Of a stretch of DNA of 36,120 nucleotides, positions 10,073-17,677 are shown one piece after another. Each line of letters begins with the position of its first letter. Position 1 is the stretch's first letter. Source of the DNA: Gemmatimonadales bacterium. Its GTDB lineage: Bacteria; Gemmatimonadota; Gemmatimonadetes; Gemmatimonadales; GWC2-71-9. The position numbers and the translations under genes were made by a program. The DNA lies in NCBI GenBank assembly GCA_030699545.1, contig JAUYMC010000015.1, positions 1 through 36,120 on the forward strand, given 5' to 3'. Under the pieces are notes generated by a model that saw only the letters and a program-made list of their open reading frames with translations, had not been told where the DNA came from and searched no databases.

Positions 10073-11066
10073 CGGCGCCCGCCTCCAGGCGACGCGCCCG
10101 GCGCCGCCGCAGCCGCGACCTTGGCGTCGTACGCATCCGCGGCCCGCCCCGCGGCGTTCACGACATCCAGCGCGTCGAGGAGCGCCGCCGACGGCGCGGG
10201 GTGCAGCAGCGCCAGTTGCCCGTCGCGGGCGTAGCGCTGGGCGCGGAACACGGCCGCGAAGGTTGGGTCGTAGTCGACCTGAGCCACCGGGCAGCGGGTG
10301 AACGCGTCGCCGTCGAGGCCCGACGACGGGCGCAGCACGCGGTCCGCCGACAACTCGATCACGCCGTCACTGCGTCGGCGGGCGCCGTCGAGAACATCAC
10401 CGGGGGCGGCCGGATGGAGCCGGAGCAGCGCGTCCGTGAACGGGCCGCCGCAGTCGCCCAGCGCTGTTCTCCAACCGTTCACCTGGCAGTCCTCGCACGT
10501 CAGGGGACGGGCGTACCGGGAGGCGCGCCAGACCGCCCACCGGAGCAGGCTTTTCCCTCCGGGGCCGCGCTCCCGATGCGGTCGAGATGGTCCGCGATCT
10601 CCTGCCGCGCCTCGTCCGGGACGCGGTCGAGGTGCTCCGTCGGGTAGCAGCGCAGGCCGCCCACGGCGGCAGCGGTCACGCCGGGGAAGTCGGAGACGCG
10701 CTCGATGCCGTAGCGGCACAGATTGTAGGCACGCCGGCCGCGCCAGACCATGAAGCGCTCGAACAACGCCTCGTCCTCCGGGGTCAGCCGGTCCACGTCC
10801 GCCTCGCCGGTACGGATGCGGTCCAGGACGTCGTGGACGGGCTTGCCCAGCACGCCGGCCTCGGCCGTCGCGCGACCGGGTGCCTGCCCGTTGAGCGGCC
10901 GGATCGTGAAGCGGCTCGCGTCGTCGGGCACGACGATCTCGCTGAGGTCGCCGCTCGCGCGGTAGCGCTGGAGCGCCTCGGACGTGTTGGCCGCCGCGAC
11001 CGCCGGGTCGCAGACGCAGACGACGTCCACGAGCGTCCGCGCGTCGGGGTAGAACCTGAGCGCCAT
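10069..11066 (-). CDS. Tail assembly chaperone -1 frameshift fusion product (gpGT-like; predicted 332 aa)
   Basis: Second ORF (SLLRWAVWRASRYARPLTCEDCQVNGW...ASPGGGRR) has no clear start and lies in the -1 frame; joins at heptamer GGGAAAA (10551-10557). Confidence 0.78.
10500..11066 (-). CDS. Tail assembly chaperone, unshifted product (lambda gpG-like position)
   Basis: 188-aa ORF MALRFYPDARTLVDVV...; AGGAGG 4 nt before ATG 11066; lies between tail tube and tape measure; contains G|GGA|AAA near its 3' end. Confidence 0.82.
   Translation of the reverse strand: MALRFYPDARTLVDVVCVCDPAVAAANTSEALQRYRASGDLSEIVVPDDASRFTIRPLNGQAPGRATAEAGVLGKPVHDVLDRIRTGEADVDRLTPEDEALFERFMVWRGRRAYNLCRYGIERVSDFPGVTAAAVGGLRCYPTEHLDRVPDEARQEIADHLDRIGSAAPEGKACSGGRSGAPPGTPVP
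10551..10557 (-). promoter_or_regulatory. -1 programmed ribosomal frameshift slippery heptamer GGGAAAA
   Basis: Minus strand: ...CCG GAG GGA AAA GCC TGC...; in-frame as G GGA AAA (X XXY YYZ). Confidence 0.82.
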
Positions 11067-11074
11067 GGTGCCTC

Positions 11075-12355
11075 CTACAGCGCGAACGCGAGCCGTGCGT
11101 GCGTCCCCGCGGGCTCGGCGTTGGAGTTGTCGCCTGCGTTGCGGCCCTGCCGGTAGTTGAGCGACTGGCGCACGACGTCACCGCCGAGGTCGCGCAGAGC
11201 GGCGTCGTTGGTCAGATGCGCGGCGGGCAGGTACAGGCAGGCGCCGTCGCCCTTGCCGGGCGGCCCCCAGCCGACGAGGACCGACCGCTCCGTCTGGTCG
11301 AGGAGGTCGTCGTCCACCGTGTCCCACGCACGGGACAACGTCAGCGAGACCTCCGCGTCCTGCTTGGCGATGCGGTAATCGCTCATGCCGAGGATCGAGT
11401 CCGATCGCGAGAGCGGGGCGAGGGTGTTGGTGATGGACGCCGAGAACTCGTCCACGCCGACGACGTTGCGGGCCAGTTCCCAGGGCGCGGCGCCGGTCGC
11501 AGCCCCGGAGATCACGGCGTAGGAGCCGAGGGCGTGGACGATGGCGCCCGCTTCGTAGGTCGGCGGGGAGACGTCTGCGCTGGCGTGGTCGGTGTCGGCG
11601 TGCGCCGCCCGCAGCGTCACCTCGCAGACCACCTTGCGCCCGTCGTAGGAGATGGCGAGCGATTCCATTCGGCACCCAACGGCCACCGCGCGCCAGCCGT
11701 CGCCGTCGATGATCAGCGCGATCGACGGCCCGAACAGCGCCTCGTCCGTGGTGAGGTGGAACACGCGACACAGCCGCGCCTCGTCGTCCAAGACGAGCCC
11801 GGCGCTGAGGGCCGGGCTGTGGATCAGCGTGGCCGGGGCCGACTTGCCCGTGATGGCCGAGAACTCGGCCCGGCCTGCGATCTCCGTGGCGAGCATGTCG
11901 CCGACGACGGCGGCCGCGAAGTCGGCCACGCCCACAGTGAACCGGGTCGCGGAGCTGGCGCCCGTCGCGGTCACCAGCAGCGCCGCCGGGTTGTGGACGC
12001 CCATGCCGCTCGCGATCATCTGGGCAAGCGGGACCTGCCCGTAGTAGCTGAACGTCCCTCCGTGGACGCCCGCCGTCCGGAGGCTCGCCTTGACCTTGAT
12101 GGTGCCGGTCAGACGCCGGACCCTGCTACCGCCGGACCAGACCGTCACCGGCTCGGGCGGGCGGTGGTAGAAGCCGTCACGGCCGTCGGCGTTCTCGGTG
12201 GTCTCCGCCTCAAGGCTGGACAGGTCGACCGAGGCAAGCTCGAACTCGGCCTGCCGGAAGACCAGAGCCGCGACGTCCGGCAAGCCGGTGGCGGCGGCGA
12301 TGCTGCCGAAGCTGCTCTCAGCGGCGACGGCGAGCGCTCTTACGTGGGTGGTCAT
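11075..12355 (-). CDS. Major tail (tube) protein
   Basis: 426 aa MTTHVRALAVAAESSFGSIAAATGLPDVAALVF...; located between tail terminator and chaperone. Confidence 0.7.
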   Translation of the reverse strand: MTTHVRALAVAAESSFGSIAAATGLPDVAALVFRQAEFELASVDLSSLEAETTENADGRDGFYHRPPEPVTVWSGGSRVRRLTGTIKVKASLRTAGVHGGTFSYYGQVPLAQMIASGMGVHNPAALLVTATGASSATRFTVGVADFAAAVVGDMLATEIAGRAEFSAITGKSAPATLIHSPALSAGLVLDDEARLCRVFHLTTDEALFGPSIALIIDGDGWRAVAVGCRMESLAISYDGRKVVCEVTLRAAHADTDHASADVSPPTYEAGAIVHALGSYAVISGAATGAAPWELARNVVGVDEFSASITNTLAPLSRSDSILGMSDYRIAKQDAEVSLTLSRAWDTVDDDLLDQTERSVLVGWGPPGKGDGACLYLPAAHLTNDAALRDLGGDVVRQSLNYRQGRNAGDNSNAEPAGTHARLAFAL

Positions 12356-12837
12356 GAAGCCTCCCGGTACAGCAAGGTCATGGGAATCGGGTTCATCAGC
12401 ATGGCGCCGTCTGCGGTCCAGACGCCGGCCACATGCTCGCCCTCGAAGCCGACGTGCTCGATGCCGCTGGCGGGCCGGTCCCAGTTGTCGGGGTCGGTGA
12501 CGCGCCGCACGATTGACTCGGCGTCCTCGGCAGCGATCGTCTGCGCTTCAAGCCGGCTACCGTGGACGCCGACGTGGTAGAGCACGCGGATTGCGACGCG
12601 CGCCCGGAGCCGGCGGCTTGCCGTCTGCGGCTGCGCCTCGCCGTCGTCGTGCGGGCCGGCGAGCCACGCGAGGTCACAGACGCGGCTCTGGACTACCGCG
12701 GCGTCGCGGACCTGCTCCAGCGGCGCGATGGCGCCCGTGCCGTCATCGAGAAAGACGAACGTCTGCTCGGGGCTCGTGCGCGGGACGACCTGCGCCACCT
12801 GGTCCTGGAGGACAGCGAGAGCGGCGCGGACACCCAT
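12352..12837 (-). CDS. Tail terminator/completion-like protein
   Basis: 161 aa; position immediately upstream of tail tube gene; ATGA-type overlap. Confidence 0.55.
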   Translation of the reverse strand: MGVRAALAVLQDQVAQVVPRTSPEQTFVFLDDGTGAIAPLEQVRDAAVVQSRVCDLAWLAGPHDDGEAQPQTASRRLRARVAIRVLYHVGVHGSRLEAQTIAAEDAESIVRRVTDPDNWDRPASGIEHVGFEGEHVAGVWTADGAMLMNPIPMTLLYREAS

Positions 12838-13442
12838 CAGCGCCCCACCATCAGGCGGTCGACCTGCTCGCCGATCACGATGTCCAGCTCTACCATCTCC
12901 GCGTCGTGGTGGCCGAGGAACGGGCGGTCCTCGTTGACCGCCGGGCCGTACTCACGAGCCGGGCCGCGGATAGAGACGGTGCCCTGCTCGGCCGTGACTT
13001 GGACGGCGTCGATGGACCGCATGAGCTGGCCGGACAGCACCAGATCGACCTCCGCCGATCTGATGTTGCCCTTGCGACTGGCCTGCTTGTACTCCCGGTA
13101 CCCGCCGTCGTAGTACCGTCCAGTGATCGGCCAACTCTTCCCCGCCGGTGGCCTACCGCTGGCGCTGAGCAGCCTGCGCGGTCGGCCGGGGCCGTAGGCG
13201 GGCTTGCCGCCCTTGGGCTTGAGACGTATCGCCGTCTCGGACCGGAGCCCTACGGTCATCGCCTTCGTCGCGTAGGCGGCCAGCGGCTCACCGTCGGCGC
13301 CGATGCCGAGCCGCGTCGTGCGGTTCACGATGATCTCGACGGACCACGCGGTCACGGCGGCCATGGCCTGCTCGTCCCACAGCGTGATGTCGTCGAGGCG
13401 GGTGCCCTCGATACGGATGCCGACGTTGACGGTGATGGCCAT
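12837..13442 (-). CDS. Head-tail joining/neck protein (HK97 gp10-like by position and size)
   Basis: MAITVNVGIRIEGTRLDDITLWDEQAM...; 201 aa; downstream of MuF-like gene. Confidence 0.6.
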   Translation of the reverse strand: MAITVNVGIRIEGTRLDDITLWDEQAMAAVTAWSVEIIVNRTTRLGIGADGEPLAAYATKAMTVGLRSETAIRLKPKGGKPAYGPGRPRRLLSASGRPPAGKSWPITGRYYDGGYREYKQASRKGNIRSAEVDLVLSGQLMRSIDAVQVTAEQGTVSIRGPAREYGPAVNEDRPFLGHHDAEMVELDIVIGEQVDRLMVGR

Positions 13443-13444
13443 GG

Positions 13445-14596
13445 CTACCGCCGCCTTCGTCGCGCGGCCGCGGCGTTGACGCGGCGCACGTCGGTGTCGG
13501 TCGCGGCTTCGATGCCGCGCCGCTCGGCGATGGCCGGGGACAGCGCCATGAATCGGTGCCGGCAGTTGTACCCGCCGGCGCTCATGAGCGCGCCGGGGAT
13601 CTGGCGGTTGTCGAGTTGGCCGACAAGGTCCAGCGGCCAGACCTTGCCCGCCTCCAACATCGCCCGGCAGAACGGCCGTGTCAGCCCGTCCTCGGGCCCG
13701 CCGTAGAAGAAGGTCTGTAGTCCGGCCTTCTCGGCGACGGTCAGGTTGACCGTGCGATCGAAGATGGCCGCCTCGGTCCGGGCCGCGGTAACAGCGCGCG
13801 CCCGCGACGTCTCCAGCCGCTCGGCGATGCGCTCCACCGCCTGCGGCAAGCTCTCCATCGTCAGCGCCGATCGCAGGCCCTCGCGGAGCAGGGCCGCGTC
13901 CGGGCCGACCACCTTGGTCGCCCAGAACGCCTCGGACTGATCGCGGATGGCCGCCTTGATCGCGAGCGTGTCGGTGGAGACGACACCCGCTGGCAGGGCC
14001 TGAACGGCCGTTGACTTGTTCGCCGTCTCGATGACTCGCCGCTGGTCCTCCGACCACTGAGCGCGGGCCTCGATGATGCCAGCGCCCTCCAGAATATCCT
14101 CGAACCCCTGGAGGTTGGCGTTCAGGACCGCGGCCGACTCCGGCCGCGTCGGGTTGCGGATCGCCTCTTCGAGCACCGTGATGATCCGCGCGTGAAGCTC
14201 GCGTAGGTGGCCCTCGAAGGCATCGACGGTGTCGATCTCGATCTCCAGCCGGTCGGCCATGAGGCCGAGCAGTTCGCCGAACTCGCCACCGACGCGCCGG
14301 GCCTCGGTCCGCATGCGGCGGATCTTGGCTCGGGTGCGCCCGCTCTCATCGGCGAGCAGCAGCCGCCCGTCACCGTGCTCCACGCCGCAGCCGGGGCAGG
14401 TGTGCGCGCCCGGGTCGAGGGCGGAACGTAGCCCGGCCAGGGCCGCTCGCGCGCGCAGGCGTGCAGGCGCGGGCGTGCCGTCGTCCGCGTCAGCCAGGCG
14501 CTGCAGTCGCGCCACCGCGTCCGCGGCGAGACCGGCCGACCACTCGGCGATCTCGACCGGGGAGCGGCCGTGAGCGTCGCGGGCGGCTCCGGTCAC
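13445..14596 (-). CDS. Mu gpF-like minor head / head morphogenesis protein
   Basis: ARAVTAARTEAAIFDRTVNLTVAEKAGLQTFFYGGPEDGLTRPFCRAMLEAGKVW...GGYNCRHRFMAL typical of the MuF/SPP1 gp7 family; GTG start at 14596 overlaps upstream stop. Confidence 0.8.
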   Translation of the reverse strand: MTGAARDAHGRSPVEIAEWSAGLAADAVARLQRLADADDGTPAPARLRARAALAGLRSALDPGAHTCPGCGVEHGDGRLLLADESGRTRAKIRRMRTEARRVGGEFGELLGLMADRLEIEIDTVDAFEGHLRELHARIITVLEEAIRNPTRPESAAVLNANLQGFEDILEGAGIIEARAQWSEDQRRVIETANKSTAVQALPAGVVSTDTLAIKAAIRDQSEAFWATKVVGPDAALLREGLRSALTMESLPQAVERIAERLETSRARAVTAARTEAAIFDRTVNLTVAEKAGLQTFFYGGPEDGLTRPFCRAMLEAGKVWPLDLVGQLDNRQIPGALMSAGGYNCRHRFMALSPAIAERRGIEAATDTDVRRVNAAAARRRRR

Positions 14597-15606
14597 AGCC
14601 GCATGTCCCGCGTGAACGTCCGCGTCGGGGCCGAAGTGAAGCTGGAGCGGCCGAGGCGCGCCGTGGGGCCGGGGTTGACCTCGGTCTCGCCCTCGTCGAC
14701 CACCCCATCGCCGTCGTCGTCGACCCATGGGATCGACTGCATGACCGTCGCATACTGGCGCTCTGCGCTGTCCATGTAGTGGTCGCGCGCGGCCCCGCGA
14801 TCAGCGCCGGCGCCCGCGTGCCCCTGCATCACCAGGTACGCCGTGAGGAACGCGTGGACCAGCCGGAAGCCCGCGCCCGAGACGTCGTGCTCCCGGCGGC
14901 CGCGCTCGCGCAGGTCGCGCCGGAGCCACGCGACGAGAAGGTCGCGGGCCGCGTCGATCTGCGGCTGCCACGACGTCTGACGCGCGGGGACCTGGACGGC
15001 CAGCGACGGCACGAGCACGAGGACGTCGCGCGTGTTCAACCCCGTCTCGAAGGGCTGCCGCACGACGTCCAGTAGGCCCTCGTAGCGCCGCCGTGTGCGC
15101 GGGACGCCCGCGCCGTGGTCCTCCTGCCAGTCGACGCGCCACGCTATCGGGCGCGCAAGCGCCGTCTCGATGGGCTCGCCGGCGCCTGCGCCAAGCTCGG
15201 CGGTGTAGACCGACCAGCGCAACTCGTCGCCGGCCGCGACCGTGAGCGCCTGCCCGAGCGGTTCGGCAAGCTCCACGGTTGTGTTGGTCGGGAACGAGCG
15301 GATCTGGACGGGGATGACGCCGTGGCGCGCCGTGACGAGGTGGGCGTGGCCGCCCTGCTGGCCCTGGAGGCCGGACGTCAGGGCTGGCAGCGCCGCAGTC
15401 GTCAGCGTTCGGCGGTCGGCCGACAGCGCGGTCACGCTGGCGTCGACTGCCACGCGCGAGAACGCCGGCGTCAGGTCGCCGAGCGTCGGGTGCCGGACGG
15501 TCAGGACCGGGGCGACGGCGGGCGGCCCCGCGTCCTCGTAGACGGCGGTGGGCGCGTGCCACCAGAGGCGATACGCGACGCCGACGGTGGCGGTCAGACG
15601 GTCCAA
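14593..15606 (-). CDS. Hypothetical head-tail connector-region protein with DxDxDG motif
   Basis: 337 aa; between capsid-proximal gene and MuF; contains WVDDDGDGVVDEGE. Confidence 0.62.
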   Translation of the reverse strand: MDRLTATVGVAYRLWWHAPTAVYEDAGPPAVAPVLTVRHPTLGDLTPAFSRVAVDASVTALSADRRTLTTAALPALTSGLQGQQGGHAHLVTARHGVIPVQIRSFPTNTTVELAEPLGQALTVAAGDELRWSVYTAELGAGAGEPIETALARPIAWRVDWQEDHGAGVPRTRRRYEGLLDVVRQPFETGLNTRDVLVLVPSLAVQVPARQTSWQPQIDAARDLLVAWLRRDLRERGRREHDVSGAGFRLVHAFLTAYLVMQGHAGAGADRGAARDHYMDSAERQYATVMQSIPWVDDDGDGVVDEGETEVNPGPTARLGRSSFTSAPTRTFTRDMRL

Positions 15607-16199
15607 CGCAGGACGTCTCCCTCGCGCTCGATGGTGGCGTTGTGCTGCTCAGCGGCCAGACGTCGGGCGGCGCGCAGGACGTAGGGCAGGCGGCTCGCCT
15701 CGACGCCGAGCTCGGCCGCGACGTCGGCGCGGGTCGCCTCGCCTCGTCCGCGGAGGTAGTCGACGAGGCACTGCTCGGGCGTCGGGGGTGTCGGCTCGTG
15801 CGGCTCGTCTGCGACGCCGACGCCCTCCGGCGCCGCCGGAGGCGCCGGCGGGGGCGTCTCTACCTCGCGGTCCGCGTCGGCCACGGTCTCGACGATGAGC
15901 GGCGGGGCGGGCGCGTCTGCGCCCTCGGGCGCCGCGTCCTCGTCGAACTGCCACCCGCACCGCGGGCAGTGGGAGGGCGCGGCCCCGGCGCCCGCCGATT
16001 GGGGGGCGCCGGGCGCCGGGGCCGCGGGACGATGTGGCTGCTGGACTGCGGGCGTCACGGGTAGCGGGTGGAGGCGGGTCCGCAGCGCGGGGCTCGCGGC
16101 CTGCTCGTGCGTCAGTTCGACGATGTCGCCGGCGTGGGCCCAGCCCCCGGCGACCCTGATGCGGTCGCCGGGGTTCTCGGGCTGGAAGCGGTATCGCAT
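15594..16199 (-). CDS. Small protein with CxxC motif and winged-helix-like C-terminus
   Basis: CPRCGWQFDED plus CLVDYLRGRGEATRADVAAELGVEASRLPYVLRAARRLAAEQHNATIEREGDVLRW; GGGAG upstream of ATG 16199 (alternative ATG 16211). Confidence 0.65.
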   Translation of the reverse strand: MRYRFQPENPGDRIRVAGGWAHAGDIVELTHEQAASPALRTRLHPLPVTPAVQQPHRPAAPAPGAPQSAGAGAAPSHCPRCGWQFDEDAAPEGADAPAPPLIVETVADADREVETPPPAPPAAPEGVGVADEPHEPTPPTPEQCLVDYLRGRGEATRADVAAELGVEASRLPYVLRAARRLAAEQHNATIEREGDVLRWTV

Positions 16200-16240
16200 C
16201 GGGCTCCCCAATGCCCGCGGATGCTACGGGCGGATCATGC

Positions 16241-17242
16241 TCACGCGAAGGTGATGCGCCGCCCGTGGGCGGCGGATACGAGGCGGATCTCCTCCATGTA
16301 GCCGGCGATGAGCTGGCCGATGTAGCCACCGTCCCACTTCTCGCGCAGCTCCATGTCGCTGACGACCGGCCGCACGACCGCGACGTTATTCGACTTCCAG
16401 ATGCCCTCGGCGCGGCGCTGCCCGAGGTTCTTGCCGTCGCTCATGTGGCCGATCCACATCTGCGGCCCGTCGGTCTGCGTGTCCCAGATCGACCCGAGGG
16501 TGGTCGGCGAGATGGCCTGCGCGGACGTCTGCGCCATGGCCACGCCGATGTGGCCGAGCTTCAGGCTGGTCCACTTGCGACTCAGCCACGCGAGGACGTC
16601 GTCCTCGGTGAACAGCGAGCGGTCCACGGTCAGCGCCTGCGCCGCGATGATGTCGTCGTGGAAGCGCAGGTACTGCGCCGCGGTGTAGGACAGGATGACG
16701 CCGTTCGGGCGCGACCCCGTCGCCTCCCACACGGCGCGGTAGGCGTTGTCGATGTCGTTGATCGGCGTGCCGCCGCTGTTGGCCCACGAGGGCACGTTGT
16801 CGGCCGTGAAGTTCGCGCCGAAGAACATCTGCGCCGCCCGGTCCTCGCGGTCGAGCATCAGATCGTCCCAGAGCTGCGTGTAGTGCGCCTGCTTCACGTC
16901 CAGCGCCACATCCGAGGTCTTGACGTCGTAGACCTCGTCCAGCGGGAAGTACTCGGCGTAGTGCCGGCAGTCGTAGTCGACCGTCCCGTACTGGACGCCG
17001 CGGGCGGCCGCCGGCTCGGCGCCGCGGGGCCGCTCCAGCGTCGGCTGCCCGGGGCCGCGGCCGTGGAACGAGCCCGGCAGGGTGTAGGCGAACTTGCCGG
17101 TCTTCTCGCCTCCGACGCTGAACGCGGGCAGGACACGGTCCGCGATGAGATCGGTTTCGCGGTTCCGGTACGAGAGCATGAAGCCCTCGACCAGCCTTGC
17201 GACCGGTCGGAGGCCGGACGGCTGCGGATGGATGGCGGGCAT
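16241..17242 (-). CDS. Major capsid protein
   Basis: 333 aa MPAIHPQPSGLRPVARLVEGFMLSYRNRETDLIADRVLPAFSVGGEKTGKFAY...; AGGAGGT before ATG; follows protease and decoration genes. Confidence 0.82.
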   Translation of the reverse strand: MPAIHPQPSGLRPVARLVEGFMLSYRNRETDLIADRVLPAFSVGGEKTGKFAYTLPGSFHGRGPGQPTLERPRGAEPAAARGVQYGTVDYDCRHYAEYFPLDEVYDVKTSDVALDVKQAHYTQLWDDLMLDREDRAAQMFFGANFTADNVPSWANSGGTPINDIDNAYRAVWEATGSRPNGVILSYTAAQYLRFHDDIIAAQALTVDRSLFTEDDVLAWLSRKWTSLKLGHIGVAMAQTSAQAISPTTLGSIWDTQTDGPQMWIGHMSDGKNLGQRRAEGIWKSNNVAVVRPVVSDMELREKWDGGYIGQLIAGYMEEIRLVSAAHGRRITFA

Positions 17243-17260
17243 GGTGTGCTACCTCCTCAC

Positions 17261-17677
17261 TCAGACGCTGCCGACCGCGTCGGTGTAGAACGGGTTGACG
17301 AAGGTCATGGCGTCGACGCCCGCCGCCGAATCGGCGGTCCCGACGTGGAACCCGAGGACCCAGCACGGCCCCACGGCCGCGACACAGGCGCCATTGGCGT
17401 CGCTCATGACCGCCCCGCCGGGCTGCACCACGCCGCCGTACTCGGCGTACGTGCGACCGTGCTGGACGACGCCGACGGCGCCGCCGACGCGGTCGTCCAT
17501 GTAGGACGCGACGCCGAGCGGGATCTGCGTCTCGGCCGTGGCCCGCTCGACCCGGCCAGCGTTGGCGCCGTTCGGGACCTGCCGGACGATCCGACCCTCC
17601 GTGATCGTCGTGGTCGGGTTCGCCGCGGCTGCGGCGAGGAACCCGTTGCTGAAGTTCGCTCCCGTTCCGATGGTCAT
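17261..17677 (-). CDS. Head decoration/stabilisation protein (DUF2190-like)
   Basis: MTIGTGANFSNGFLAAAAANPTTTITEGRIVRQV...LGVASYMDDRVGGAVGVVQHGRTYAEYGG; small protein between protease and capsid; ATGA overlap. Confidence 0.7.
   Translation of the reverse strand: MTIGTGANFSNGFLAAAAANPTTTITEGRIVRQVPNGANAGRVERATAETQIPLGVASYMDDRVGGAVGVVQHGRTYAEYGGVVQPGGAVMSDANGACVAAVGPCWVLGFHVGTADSAAGVDAMTFVNPFYTDAVGSV

Noticed and set aside
8672-10234. 520-aa plus-strand ORF
   Set aside because: Antisense to the tape measure gene, whose coiled-coil protein is clearly the real product.
10560-11181. Upstream part of the 370-aa ORF 10069..11181
   Set aside because: Out-of-frame Arg/Gly-rich readthrough; only the part after the GGGAAAA site is expected to be translated, by frameshift.
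11099-12580. 493-aa plus-strand ORF
   Set aside because: Antisense to tail tube gene; composition typical of spurious GC-rich frames.
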